64,000 bases of DNA from Prevotella sp. E9-3. Lineage in GTDB: Bacteria > Bacteroidota > Bacteroidia > Bacteroidales > Bacteroidaceae. Under the pieces are notes generated by a model. It searched no databases. It was given only the letters and a program-made list of their open reading frames with translations, and was not told the DNA's origin. The DNA is taken from the NCBI RefSeq assembly GCF_022024015.1, contig NZ_CP091786.1:1984001-2048000 (forward strand), given 5' to 3'. The translations under genes were made by a program, and so were the position numbers. Each line of letters opens with the position of its first letter. The stretch's first letter is position 1. Shown here piece after piece: positions 9,559 to 18,923 of the stretch.

Positions 9559-10476
9559 TTGAAGACTTTAATCGTTGTCACAGGCCCAACGGCTGTCGGT
9601 AAGACTGATTTATGTCTTAATTTGGCAAGTCAATTCAATATCCCGATTATCAATGCTGATTCAAGACAGATATATCGAGAGATGAAAATAGGAACGGCCG
9701 CACCTACCGAAGAACAATTGCGGCAGGTGCGGCATTACTTTGTGGCAACACAAAGCATAAAGGATTACTTTAGTGCTTCTATCTACGAGCAGCAGGTAAT
9801 GACTCTTCTTGAAGAGTTATTCAAAGATAGCGATTACGCATTGATGACTGGTGGAAGCATGATGTATATAGATGCTGTATGTAATGGTATTGACGATATT
9901 CCAACAGTAGATGATAATACACGCGAAGAGTTAAAACGACGTTTGGCAGATGAAGGACTTGAAGCGCTTTGCAATCAACTACACGAACTTGATCCTGAAC
10001 ATTGGGCAATTGTTGACAGATTAAACCCTAGACGAGTTGTTCATGCATTAGAGATTTGTATAATGACTGGAAAAACTTACACATCGTTTCGTAAGAACGA
10101 AAGGAAAAAACGTCCGTTCCACATTATTAAGATTGCATTAAATAGAGACCGGAATGAACTCTATGAACGCATAAACCATCGGGTGGACTTAATGATGAAG
10201 CATGGGCTTATGGAAGAAGCAAGAGCTCTTTATCCTTTACGCGAACTTAATGCACTTAACACTGTGGGATACAAAGAGATGTTCGCATATTTTGATAGTG
10301 TTTGGACATTAGATGAAGCTATAGAACGACTGAAAGGAAATACTCGACGTTATGCACGCAAACAGTTAACATGGTTTAAGCGCGATCCAGAAGTTAAATG
10401 GTTCTCACCTGATCAAAAAGAAGAGATTATTGAATACATCAAACAATCATCGATTGTAGACAATACTACTTGTTAA
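9559..10476 (+). CDS. miaA: tRNA dimethylallyltransferase
   Basis: Transfers dimethylallyl to N6 of A37 in tRNAs reading UNN codons. 305 aa. A TTG codon at 9559 is the best start because the P-loop GPTAVGKTD begins only 8 residues later. [17 protein letters not shown] and the tRNA-binding [11 protein letters not shown] segment are present, as are the [20 protein letters not shown] and [13 protein letters not shown] motifs. It ends the lpx run. Confidence 0.96.
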   Translation: MKTLIVVTGPTAVGKTDLCLNLASQFNIPIINADSRQIYREMKIGTAAPTEEQLRQVRHYFVATQSIKDYFSASIYEQQVMTLLEELFKDSDYALMTGGSMMYIDAVCNGIDDIPTVDDNTREELKRRLADEGLEALCNQLHELDPEHWAIVDRLNPRRVVHALEICIMTGKTYTSFRKNERKKRPFHIIKIALNRDRNELYERINHRVDLMMKHGLMEEARALYPLRELNALNTVGYKEMFAYFDSVWTLDEAIERLKGNTRRYARKQLTWFKRDPEVKWFSPDQKEEIIEYIKQSSIVDNTTC

Positions 10477-10492
10477 AACTTAAAGAAAGATT

Positions 10493-12919
10493 ATGAACGA
10501 AATGGATGGATACTTCAAATTGATGGGATCTCAGATTAAAAGGATATGGAATGAGTATCTCCATGTCTACATACTAATTATTTGGAATTCCTTTCTATGG
10601 TTTTTCAAAGGGCGTCCTTGGTATATAAAGATTGTATCAGGACTACTTTCATGTATCCTTGCTTTCTTTCTATATCTGATTGCTGTTGACAACAATTTCC
10701 TTTGGCTCTTTGGAAAGTCGCCAAGCATGCAAACAGTGAAAAACACTCGTCCGGCACAGGCTTCCGAAATCTATAGTGCCGACAGTGTACTAATCGGTAA
10801 GTTTTTCAGCGAAAACCGTACTCCTGTGACTTACAATGAAGTGAACCCCATTTTCTGGAAAGCTCTTATCGATACGGAAGACGAACGTTTCTATCATCAC
10901 TTCGGAATCGATTTCCAGGCATTCTTTGCCGCATTAAAAGATTATGCAATACATCATGATGCTCGTGGTGCATCAACAATTACTCAACAGTTGGCTAAAA
11001 ATCTATTTCGCACACGTTCAGAATACTCTACGGGTTTGTTGGGAAACGTACCAGGCCTGAAGATGCTTATTCTTAAGAGTAAGGAATGGATAACAGCGGT
11101 AAAGTTGGAAATTAACTTCACAAAAGAAGAAATACTTACGATGTATGCCAACACTGTTGACTTTGGTTCTAACTCGTTTGGCATAAAAACAGCTTGCAGA
11201 ACATATTTTGGTATTGCTCCAAAAGACCTCACACCAGATCAGGCAGCAATACTTGTAGGAATGCTGAAGGCTACCACATACTATAATCCTCGCTTAAACC
11301 CAAATAACAGCAAAAAACGCAGAAATGTAGTATTGGATCTGATGCTGAAGCATGGTGATATTACTGCAGAGCAATGCGACTCGCTGAAAAAGAAAGATAT
11401 AGACCTCGACTATAGCGTTGAGAGTGCATACGATGGACAGGCAACCTATTTCCGTGAAGAGATTGCCACCTATTTACATGATTGGTGCAAAGAAAATGAT
11501 GTTGACTTATACACGTCTGGACTAAAAATCTATACCACTATTGACACACGTATGCAAAAGTATGCTGAGGAAGCAGCTTGGACTCAAATGGAACAACTCC
11601 AGAAACGGTTCAATGATCACTGGAGGGGAATGAATCCATGGCAGGACGAACGCCATCAAGAAATCCCGAATTTCATTGAGAACATAGCCAAACGTCTGCC
11701 CGTTTACAAATATCTACAGCGCAGGTTCCCTAATGATCCTGATTCTGTTGACTTCTATCTGAACCAACCTCATCCGGTAAAGTTGTTTAGCTATGACGGA
11801 ACGTATGAAACAGAAATGTCAACACTCGACTCCATTCGCTATATGGAACATTTTATGCATTGTGGATTTGTAGCGATGGAAACAAATACTGGTCATGTAA
11901 AAGCTTGGGTAGGAGATATCGATTTCAAAACATGGAAATACGACAAAGTTACAGCTATGCGGCAGCCTGGTTCTACCTTTAAACTGTTCGTTTATACTGA
12001 AGCTATGAACAAAGGATTAACTCCTTGTGACACACGTATGGATTCATACTTTGGCATGAAGGTATATGATGAAGTTCAGAAAAAAGAAGTTATCTGGGCT
12101 CCAACAAATGCTAATGGCTATTTTAGTAATATGGATATGCCACTGAAATCAGCTTTTGCTCAAAGCATCAATTCAGTAGCAGTTAAGATTGGACAGGAAG
12201 TAGGAATTGACAATGTTGTAAATACCGCACATGCAATGGGCATCAAAAGTAAGCTTGACCCTACACCTTCACTTGCTCTTGGTGCTAGCGATGTGAATCT
12301 ACTCGAGCTAGTCAATTCGTATACAACAATAGTAAATGATGGAGTGTTCCATGAGCCTATACTTGTTACCAAAATAGAAGATCGTGATGGTAATACCATA
12401 TACACTGCGAAGTCGGAAGAACGTCAAGCAGTCCCTTACCGTTCAGCATTTCTCATGCAACAAATGCTAATGGCAGGTATGCGCGAACGTGGAGGAACAA
12501 GTATGAATATGTGGACGTTTGTACGCAATTTCAATGATACAGAATTTGGTGGTAAAACAGGTACATCTAATAACCATTCAGATGCATGGTTCGTAGGTGT
12601 CTGCCCTAAATTGGTTTGTGGTGCATGGGTAGGTGGGGAATATCGAGCAATCCATTTCCGCACAGGTCAGCTAGGACAAGGTTCGCGAACGGCTCTTCCT
12701 ATCTGTGGCGCTTTTTATGAGAAAGTGCTCTCAGATGTAAAATTCCAGAAATACCATGGTAAGTTTGAGAAATCGAAGGATGTAACTATCACGCCGAGCA
12801 TGTATCAGTGTGAAGGCGTTTATTTCGATCCCAATGATAGTATCAACACAGACAGTTTGGGAAACTGGGATACAAATTATGACGGTAATAATCTATTGAA
12901 TAGTGATTCAATTCAGTAA
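10493..12919 (+). CDS. Class A penicillin-binding protein (PBP1A-type)
   Basis: Inner-membrane peptidoglycan glycosyltransferase/transpeptidase, 808 aa. A single membrane anchor lies at about residues 48-68 (IVSGLLSCILAFFLYLIAV). The GT51 domain follows, with the catalytic Glu in EDERFYHHFGID and the motif GASTITQQLAKNLF. The transpeptidase domain has the active-site STFK (RQPGSTFKLF), the SIN motif (FAQSINSVAVK) and KTGTSNN. It starts 16 bp after miaA. Confidence 0.96.
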   Translation: MNEMDGYFKLMGSQIKRIWNEYLHVYILIIWNSFLWFFKGRPWYIKIVSGLLSCILAFFLYLIAVDNNFLWLFGKSPSMQTVKNTRPAQASEIYSADSVLIGKFFSENRTPVTYNEVNPIFWKALIDTEDERFYHHFGIDFQAFFAALKDYAIHHDARGASTITQQLAKNLFRTRSEYSTGLLGNVPGLKMLILKSKEWITAVKLEINFTKEEILTMYANTVDFGSNSFGIKTACRTYFGIAPKDLTPDQAAILVGMLKATTYYNPRLNPNNSKKRRNVVLDLMLKHGDITAEQCDSLKKKDIDLDYSVESAYDGQATYFREEIATYLHDWCKENDVDLYTSGLKIYTTIDTRMQKYAEEAAWTQMEQLQKRFNDHWRGMNPWQDERHQEIPNFIENIAKRLPVYKYLQRRFPNDPDSVDFYLNQPHPVKLFSYDGTYETEMSTLDSIRYMEHFMHCGFVAMETNTGHVKAWVGDIDFKTWKYDKVTAMRQPGSTFKLFVYTEAMNKGLTPCDTRMDSYFGMKVYDEVQKKEVIWAPTNANGYFSNMDMPLKSAFAQSINSVAVKIGQEVGIDNVVNTAHAMGIKSKLDPTPSLALGASDVNLLELVNSYTTIVNDGVFHEPILVTKIEDRDGNTIYTAKSEERQAVPYRSAFLMQQMLMAGMRERGGTSMNMWTFVRNFNDTEFGGKTGTSNNHSDAWFVGVCPKLVCGAWVGGEYRAIHFRTGQLGQGSRTALPICGAFYEKVLSDVKFQKYHGKFEKSKDVTITPSMYQCEGVYFDPNDSINTDSLGNWDTNYDGNNLLNSDSIQ

Positions 12920-12970
12920 TATATCATTGTTTACAAATATCACATATACAATAGCTTCCATACATATAAC

Positions 12971-14713
12971 ATGGAACTGGACTTAGACAACAAAGAGTGG
13001 CAAGATGCTCTACAAATTGTCAACTATACTCGTCGCTCACTTTTTCTTACAGGAAAAGCTGGTACGGGTAAATCGACATTTCTCCGATATGTAGCGCAGA
13101 ATACAAAGAAAAAAAATGTGATTCTTGCTCCTACTGGTATCGCCGCAATCAATGCTGGCGGTGCTACTCTCCATAGTTTCTTTCGACTCCCTTTTCATCC
13201 ATTATTACCAAACGATACACAGTACGATCGAAGACACATCCGAGAAACATTAAAATACACAAATGCGCAAAAGAAACTTCTTCGTGAGGTTGAACTGATT
13301 ATTATCGACGAAATCTCGATGGTAAGAGCCGACATCATTGATTTTATTGATAAAGTACTACGCATCTATACTCGTAACTATGAACCTTTCGGTGGAAAGC
13401 AACTCCTTCTGGTGGGTGATATTTACCAGTTGGAACCTGTCCTAAAAGAAGAAGACAAACGGTTACTCTCACCATTTTACTCATCTGCATATTTTTTCAA
13501 CGCCAAAGTTTGGCAGCAAATGCAATTGGTAAGTATAGAACTTCGGAAAGTCTATCGACAAAAAGATGAGCATTTTATAAAGATTCTCGATCGTATCCGT
13601 GAAAACAACGCCACTACTCAAGACCTGAACGACCTTAATAGTCGTGTTGTTATAAATTCGCAAGAAGACTCGAAAAGAAATGTTTCATTGGAGACCACTA
13701 CAAACCCTCTTCGCATCATCTTAGCAGCACGCCGCGATGTAGTTGACTATACCAACGAACAACGATTAAAAGAACTGCCTGGACTTCCGTCGGTTTTCTT
13801 CGGAAATATAAAAGGAGACTTTCCTGAGTCATCACTCCCTACGCCAATGGAACTTCAGTTAAAAGTAGGAGCCCAAATCATTTTCATTAAAAACGACAAA
13901 GAAAAAAGATGGGTAAATGGCACACTTGGAACTATAAGTGAAATAGATGAACCAGAAGGTGTCGTCACCATAATGACAGAAGAAGGCAATGAACTATTTG
14001 TTGAACGTGAAGTATGGGAAAATATGCGCTATACGTTCAATGAGAAAGTACAAAAAATTGAAGAAGAGTTGCTTGGAACTTACACACAGTTTCCCATCCG
14101 ACTTGCATGGGCCATCACAGTACACAAGAGCCAAGGTCTCACATTCAATCAAGTTTCTATCGACTTCACTGGTGGAGTATTTGCTGGAGGGCAAACTTAT
14201 GTTGCCCTTTCAAGATGCACGTCACTTAAAGGTATCTCGCTAAAAGAACCTATCAGACAGAAAGACATTTTCGTTAGAAGCGAAGTCGTTCATTTTGCCC
14301 GACGTTATAATGATCAAAACATCATTGAACGCGCCATGCAAGAAGGCAAAGCCGACCATCAATACCATGATGCTATTATAGCATTTAACAAGGGAGATTA
14401 TAAATCTTTTCTCGATTATTTCTTTTTAGCCATTCATAGCAGATATGATATTGAAAAGCCATTAGCACGTAGATTCATTCAACATAAATTAGGTATCATA
14501 AATAAACAAAAAGCAGAAATCGAAGCATTACGTAAAGAAAAACTTGGTCGTGACAAAATCTTAAAACGATTGGCCGCAGAATATACATTATTAGGAAAAG
14601 AGTGCGAACAAGAGCAAATGAAAGATGCTGCGATAAGAAATTACCAAAAAGCGCTTGAATTATACCCAGAAGCTAATGATGCAAAACGCAGATTGAAAAA
14701 ACTTCAAGAATAA
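12971..14713 (+). CDS. PIF1/RecD2-like superfamily 1 DNA helicase with C-terminal TPR-like tail
   Basis: 580 aa. SF1B motifs are clear: motif I TGKAGTGKSTFL, Ia APTGIAAINAGGATLHSFF, II IIIDEISMVRADIIDFID, III LLVGDIYQLEPV, and near the C-terminus ITVHKSQGLTF with TYVALSRC. Residues ~500-580 form basic helices ending in a TPR-like unit (AIRNYQKALELYPEANDAKRRL), which is not part of the helicase core. A role in resolving G-quadruplex or stalled forks is inferred from PIF1 relatives. The gene stands alone before a 324-bp intergenic region. Confidence 0.9.
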   Translation: MELDLDNKEWQDALQIVNYTRRSLFLTGKAGTGKSTFLRYVAQNTKKKNVILAPTGIAAINAGGATLHSFFRLPFHPLLPNDTQYDRRHIRETLKYTNAQKKLLREVELIIIDEISMVRADIIDFIDKVLRIYTRNYEPFGGKQLLLVGDIYQLEPVLKEEDKRLLSPFYSSAYFFNAKVWQQMQLVSIELRKVYRQKDEHFIKILDRIRENNATTQDLNDLNSRVVINSQEDSKRNVSLETTTNPLRIILAARRDVVDYTNEQRLKELPGLPSVFFGNIKGDFPESSLPTPMELQLKVGAQIIFIKNDKEKRWVNGTLGTISEIDEPEGVVTIMTEEGNELFVEREVWENMRYTFNEKVQKIEEELLGTYTQFPIRLAWAITVHKSQGLTFNQVSIDFTGGVFAGGQTYVALSRCTSLKGISLKEPIRQKDIFVRSEVVHFARRYNDQNIIERAMQEGKADHQYHDAIIAFNKGDYKSFLDYFFLAIHSRYDIEKPLARRFIQHKLGIINKQKAEIEALRKEKLGRDKILKRLAAEYTLLGKECEQEQMKDAAIRNYQKALELYPEANDAKRRLKKLQE

Positions 14714-14804
14714 TCTATTTCTTTATTTTTGTTATAAAAATAGATACAAATCAAGTAATTGTGTACCCACACAACAATTATAATTAAAAAAAATCAAAGA
14801 AAAG

Positions 14805-14836
14805 TTTGCAAAATACAAAACTTTTCCATACCTTTG
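14805..14836 (+). promoter_or_regulatory. Promoter of the serS-upstream small RNA
   Basis: TTTG at 14805-14808 and TACCTTTG at 14829-14836 with exactly 20 bp between them, an ideal Bacteroidetes promoter. It drives the candidate RNA at 14843-14937, not serS, which has a second promoter at 14947-14978. Confidence 0.75.
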
Positions 14837-14842
14837 CCAACG

Positions 14843-14937
14843 TTATCCTGAAAACAATCTTTTTACCTTAAAAGAACTAATACCTATTGAAGATGGAAGC
14901 GATTGTCTGTGAAGACCGTCGCTTTTGTGTTTTTTTA
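14843..14937 (+). ncRNA. Candidate small RNA (~95 nt), unassigned
   Basis: Defined by an ideal promoter upstream and an intrinsic terminator downstream with no ORF of note between. The terminator stem (14897-14924) is AAGCGA/TCGCTT, then a 2x2 internal loop, then GTCT/AGAC closed by a GNRA-type tetraloop (GTGA), followed by a T-rich run to 14937. A second possible pairing, CTTTT/AAAAG, lies further 5'. I do not recognise it as 6S, SRP, tmRNA or RNase P. A 34-codon ORF starting at 14894 runs through the terminator and the serS promoter and is probably chance. Confidence 0.6.
14897..14937 (+). terminator. Intrinsic terminator of the candidate small RNA
   Basis: Hairpin arms AAGCGA and TCGCTT with an inner GTCT/AGAC helix and GTGA loop, followed by TTTTGTGTTTTTTT. 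Confidence 0.75.
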
Positions 14938-14946
14938 CCTTTTATG

Positions 14947-14978
14947 TTTGGTGCTTTTACCAAATTGATGTACCTTTG
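14947..14978 (+). promoter_or_regulatory. serS promoter
   Basis: TTTG at 14947-14950 and TACCTTTG at 14971-14978, 20-bp spacing, about 60 bp before serS. Confidence 0.8.
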
Positions 14979-15037
14979 CACCACTTTATATAATTAAAGA
15001 TTTTTACAAAAGAATAATTAAATAAAAAAAATACATT

Positions 15038-16357
15038 ATGCTTACACTGAAACTCATTACCGAGGAAACAGAACGCGTTATTCGTGGCTTGGAGAAAAAG
15101 CATTTCTCTAACGCCAAAGCGGCCATCGATGAAGTTTTGTCTGTTGACAAGAAGCGTCGTGAGGCTCAACAGGAACTCGACAGAAACCTTTCTGAAGCCA
15201 AGAAAATGGCAGCTCAGATTGGAGGATTGATGAAAGAAGGAAAGAAAGCGGAAGCTGACGCTATCAAAGAACAGGTTTCAAAGATGAAAGAAACCAATAA
15301 GCAACTGGAAGATACTATGAACCAGGCTCAGGAGGAAATGACTCGTCTTCTCTGCCAGATTCCAAACATACCATACGATGAGGTACCAGAAGGTGCTGCC
15401 GCTGAGGACAACCATGTGGTAAAAAGTAACTTGAAAGAATGCACTGCCAATGATACTGTTGGCAATTGGGACGTGAATCCAAAGCTTGGTATTGCCAATC
15501 CCTTGCCCCATTGGGAACTCGCAAAAAAGTACAACCTCATCGACTTCGACCTTGGTGTAAAGATTACAGGTGCAGGATTCCCAGTATATATAGGTAAAGG
15601 CGCTCGTTTACAGCGTGCCCTCATCAATTTCTTCCTCGATGAGGCTCGCAAGAGTGGTTATACCGAGATTATGCCTCCAACAGTAGTAAATGCAGCTTCT
15701 GGCTATGGCACAGGTCAGCTTCCAGATAAGGAAGGTCAGATGTATCACTGCGAAGTTGACGATTTCTATCTCATCCCCACAGCTGAGGTTCCTGTTACCA
15801 ACATTTATCGCGATGTCATCCTAGACGAAAAGGACCTGCCTATTAAGAATTGTGCTTACACAGAATGCTTCCGCCGCGAGGCTGGCTCTTATGGCAAAGA
15901 TGTTCGTGGTTTGAACCGTTTGCATGAGTTCTCAAAGATTGAGATTGTACGCATTGACAAGCCCGAACACTCAAAGGAGAGTCACAAAGAGATGCTGGAA
16001 CACGTAGAAGGATTACTAAAGAAATTGGAACTCCCCTACCGTATTCTGTTGCTCTGCGGTGGAGATCAGTCGTTTACATCTTCTATCTGCTATGACTTCG
16101 AGGTATATTCAGAAGCTCAGGGACGCTGGCTCGAGGTATCAAGTGTATCAAACTTCGACACCTATCAGGCCAACCGTTTGAAGTGCCGCTATCGTAATGC
16201 TGAGACAAAGAAAACTGAACTCTGCCACACATTGAATGGTTCTGCATTGGCTCTACCACGTATCGTTGCAGCCCTGCTCGAGAACAACCAGACAGAGAAT
16301 GGTATCAAGATTCCAGCAGCACTTGTACCCTACATGGGATGCGATATCATCGATTAA
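15038..16357 (+). CDS. serS: Seryl-tRNA synthetase
   Basis: Class II aminoacyl-tRNA synthetase, 439 aa, slightly longer than the usual 425-430. An N-terminal tRNA-binding coiled coil (residues ~25-105, EEVLSVDKKRREAQ... and Lys/Glu-rich heptads) precedes the catalytic core. Motif 2 is visible in CFRREAGSYGKDVRGLNRLHEF, motif 3 in LNGSALALPRIVAALLEN. It has its own promoter, and an intrinsic terminator follows. Confidence 0.97.
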   Translation: MLTLKLITEETERVIRGLEKKHFSNAKAAIDEVLSVDKKRREAQQELDRNLSEAKKMAAQIGGLMKEGKKAEADAIKEQVSKMKETNKQLEDTMNQAQEEMTRLLCQIPNIPYDEVPEGAAAEDNHVVKSNLKECTANDTVGNWDVNPKLGIANPLPHWELAKKYNLIDFDLGVKITGAGFPVYIGKGARLQRALINFFLDEARKSGYTEIMPPTVVNAASGYGTGQLPDKEGQMYHCEVDDFYLIPTAEVPVTNIYRDVILDEKDLPIKNCAYTECFRREAGSYGKDVRGLNRLHEFSKIEIVRIDKPEHSKESHKEMLEHVEGLLKKLELPYRILLLCGGDQSFTSSICYDFEVYSEAQGRWLEVSSVSNFDTYQANRLKCRYRNAETKKTELCHTLNGSALALPRIVAALLENNQTENGIKIPAALVPYMGCDIID

Positions 16358-16404
16358 CGTTCAATTATATGTAGAATATTATTCAATTATTATACCGAAA
16401 CAAC

Positions 16405-16443
16405 AAAGATGCAAGCATAACAATCTGCTTGCATCTTTTTTTT
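16405..16443 (+). terminator. serS terminator
   Basis: Perfect stem AAAGATGCAAGCA / TGCTTGCATCTTT with an 8-nt loop, running into a T tract. Confidence 0.85.
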
Positions 16444-16476
16444 GTAAAAAAGTATGGATAATTATAAACATTTTGT

Positions 16477-16484
16477 TATCTTTG
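16477..16484 (+). promoter_or_regulatory. Promoter -7 box of the NfnAB-like gene
   Basis: TATCTTTG followed by C, 41 bp before the ATG at 16526. No convincing TTTG at the expected distance. Confidence 0.6.
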
Positions 16485-16525
16485 CAGCCAATTAGCAAAC
16501 AATCTGAACACAACAAACAAAGATT

Positions 16526-18883
16526 ATGAACAAAATCGTCAGAAAAGAGCAATTCTCTGAGAAGGTTTTTCTTTTCGAAATAGAAGCTCCATTAATTGCT
16601 AACAGTCGTAAAGCAGGCAACTTCGTAATCGTTCGCGTAGGCAAGAAAGGTGAGCGCATGCCACTGACCATTGCAGGCGCAGACATTAACAAGGGTACCA
16701 TCACACTGGTTGTGCAGATGGTTGGACTCTCATCTAAAAAACTCTGTGCCTTGAATGTAGGCGATTATGTGACGGATGTGGTTGGTCCTCTTGGCAATCC
16801 AACAAAAATAGAGAACTATGGAACTGTGGTTTGTGCTGGTGGCGGTCTTGGCGTAGCTCCTATGCTACCTATCATCCAAGCACTCAAGGATGCCGGCAAC
16901 CGTGTACTCTCCGTAATGGCAGGTCGCTCTAAGGACCTGATTATTCTTGAAGACAAGGTACGTGAAAGTTCTGACGAGGTTATTATTATGACCGATGACG
17001 GCAGTTACGGTGAGAAAGGTGTAGTAACTGTTGGTATCGAGAAATTTATCGAACAGGAGCATGTCGATAAAATCTTCGCCATTGGTCCTCCTATCATGAT
17101 GAAGTTCTCTAACCTTACCGCCCAGAAGCATGGCATACCATGCGAGGTATCACTCAACACCATTATGGTTGACGGTACAGGTATGTGTGGTGCATGCCGA
17201 CTCACCATTGGTGGCAAAACAAAGTTTGTCTGCATCGACGGTCCTGAATTCGATGGTGCATTGGTTGATTGGGATGAGATGTTTAAGCGTATGGGCACCT
17301 TCAAACGCGAAGAGCAGGAAGAACTGGCCCACTACGAGGAACATTTAGACTCAATTGACAATGGAGAATTGACAGTTGACAATTCTGGTTCAACCATCTC
17401 AATGGATGCCGATCCTACTAACGATAGCATTGAAGTGCTTACCGATCGTGATGCTGAGTGGCGTAAGGAGTTACGTGCTTCGATGAAGCCTAAGGAGCGT
17501 ACTCAAATTGAGCGCGTTATTATGCCCGAACTTGATCCTGTTTATCGTGCCACAACTCGTACTGAGGAGGTAAACATCGGCCTCACGAAAGAAATGGCAA
17601 TGACTGAGGCAAAACGCTGTCTTGACTGCGCTAAACCAAGCTGCGTTGAGGGTTGTCCTGTCAACATCAATATTCCATCGTTCGTAAAGAACATTGAGCG
17701 TGGCCAGTTCCTGGCAGCTGCTAAGGTGCTGAAGAACACCTCTGCCCTTCCCGCTGTCTGCGGTCGTGTTTGTCCTCAGGAGAAGCAATGTGAGAGCAAG
17801 TGTATCCACCTGAAGATGAATGAGCCAGCTGTAGCTATCGGCTATCTGGAGCGTTTTGCTGCCGATTTTGAGCGCGAGAGTGGTAACATCTCTCTGCCTG
17901 AGATTGCTCCTGCCAATGGTATCAAAATTGCCGTTGTAGGTTCAGGTCCTGCAGGTCTTTCGTTCGCGGGCGACATGGTCAAAAAAGGGTATGATGTTTA
18001 CGTATTCGAAGCACTCCATGAGATTGGCGGTGTGCTGAAATACGGTATTCCTGAGTTCCGCTTGCCTAACAAGATTGTGGATGTGGAAATCGAGAACCTT
18101 GCTAAGATGGGGGTACACTTCCAGACAGACGTTATTGTGGGTAAGACTATCAGTGTTGAGACTCTTGAGCAACAGGGCTTCAAGGGAATCTTCGTAGGCT
18201 CTGGTGCCGGCCTGCCAAACTTCATGAACATCCCTGGCGAAAACAGCATCAACATCATGTCATCGAACGAGTATCTGACACGTGTGAACCTGATGGATGC
18301 AGCTAACCCCAAGACCGATACACCGCTGAACCCCGCCAAGAGTGTACTCGTGGTAGGTGGTGGAAACACAGCTATGGACTCTTGCCGTACGGCTAAACGT
18401 TTGGGTGCTGATGTTACACTGGTTTATCGCCGTTCAGAGGTTGAGATGCCAGCCCGTCTCGAGGAGGTTAAGCATGCTAAGGAAGAGGGCATCAAGTTCC
18501 TCACCCTGCATAATCCTATCGAGTATATTGCCGATGAGAATGGTGCCGTCAAGCAGGCAGTTCTGCAGGTAATGGAGTTGGGCGAACCTGACGCATCAGG
18601 TCGTCGCAGTCCGGTTCCCGTTGAAGGTAAGACTGTTACGCTTGATGTCGATCAGGTAATCGTTGCTGTTGGCGTATCACCCAACCCACTGGTTCCCAAG
18701 TCTATCGAGGGCTTGGAGTTGGGACGAAAGAACACCATTGCTGTCTCCGAAGAGATGCAATCAAGCCGCAAGGAAATCTTTGCAGGTGGCGACATTGTTC
18801 GTGGTGGCGCTACGGTAATCCTTGCTATGGGCGACGGCCGCCGTGCTGCTCAGAACATGGATAATTTCCTTCAGTCAAAATAG
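16526..18883 (+). CDS. Fused NfnA-NfnB-type flavoprotein (NADH-dependent ferredoxin:NADP+ oxidoreductase / GltD-like)
   Basis: 785 aa. Residues 1-275 are a ferredoxin-NADP reductase-like module (PyrK/SudB type) with CAGGGLGVAP for nucleotide binding and a [2Fe-2S] cluster motif CEVSLN...CGAC...C. Residues ~315-785 are a GltD/SudA-like module: two [4Fe-4S] motifs (CLDCAKPSCVEGCPV and CGRVCPQEKQCESKC), an FAD site (VVGSGPAGLSFAG) and an NADPH site (VLVVGGGNTAMDSCR). Pipelines often call this glutamate synthase small subunit, but the pairing is that of electron-bifurcating Nfn, where the halves are separate genes. No gltB lies nearby. The linker (about 276-288) is encoded by a TTGACAATT-type simple repeat. 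Confidence 0.85.
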   Translation: MNKIVRKEQFSEKVFLFEIEAPLIANSRKAGNFVIVRVGKKGERMPLTIAGADINKGTITLVVQMVGLSSKKLCALNVGDYVTDVVGPLGNPTKIENYGTVVCAGGGLGVAPMLPIIQALKDAGNRVLSVMAGRSKDLIILEDKVRESSDEVIIMTDDGSYGEKGVVTVGIEKFIEQEHVDKIFAIGPPIMMKFSNLTAQKHGIPCEVSLNTIMVDGTGMCGACRLTIGGKTKFVCIDGPEFDGALVDWDEMFKRMGTFKREEQEELAHYEEHLDSIDNGELTVDNSGSTISMDADPTNDSIEVLTDRDAEWRKELRASMKPKERTQIERVIMPELDPVYRATTRTEEVNIGLTKEMAMTEAKRCLDCAKPSCVEGCPVNINIPSFVKNIERGQFLAAAKVLKNTSALPAVCGRVCPQEKQCESKCIHLKMNEPAVAIGYLERFAADFERESGNISLPEIAPANGIKIAVVGSGPAGLSFAGDMVKKGYDVYVFEALHEIGGVLKYGIPEFRLPNKIVDVEIENLAKMGVHFQTDVIVGKTISVETLEQQGFKGIFVGSGAGLPNFMNIPGENSINIMSSNEYLTRVNLMDAANPKTDTPLNPAKSVLVVGGGNTAMDSCRTAKRLGADVTLVYRRSEVEMPARLEEVKHAKEEGIKFLTLHNPIEYIADENGAVKQAVLQVMELGEPDASGRRSPVPVEGKTVTLDVDQVIVAVGVSPNPLVPKSIEGLELGRKNTIAVSEEMQSSRKEIFAGGDIVRGGATVILAMGDGRRAAQNMDNFLQSK
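17352..17388 (+). repeat. TTGACAATT-type repeat inside the NfnAB linker
   Basis: Degenerate repetition of AATTGACA, matching the intergenic repeat at 25764-25800. It is read in frame as SIDNGELTVDNSG between the two enzyme modules. Confidence 0.65.
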
Positions 18884-18923
18884 TTCAATCTGTTGCTATG
18901 TCACGGCAACACCCCCAATAATT

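Noticed and set aside
14894..14998. 34-codon ORF starting MEAIVCEDRRF inside the candidate small RNA
   Set aside because: It crosses the intrinsic terminator and the serS promoter, so it is unlikely to be translated as a unit.
16526..18883. Glutamate synthase small subunit or dihydroorotate dehydrogenase subunit as the function
   Set aside because: No large subunit or pyr genes nearby; the cofactor layout fits a fused Nfn better.
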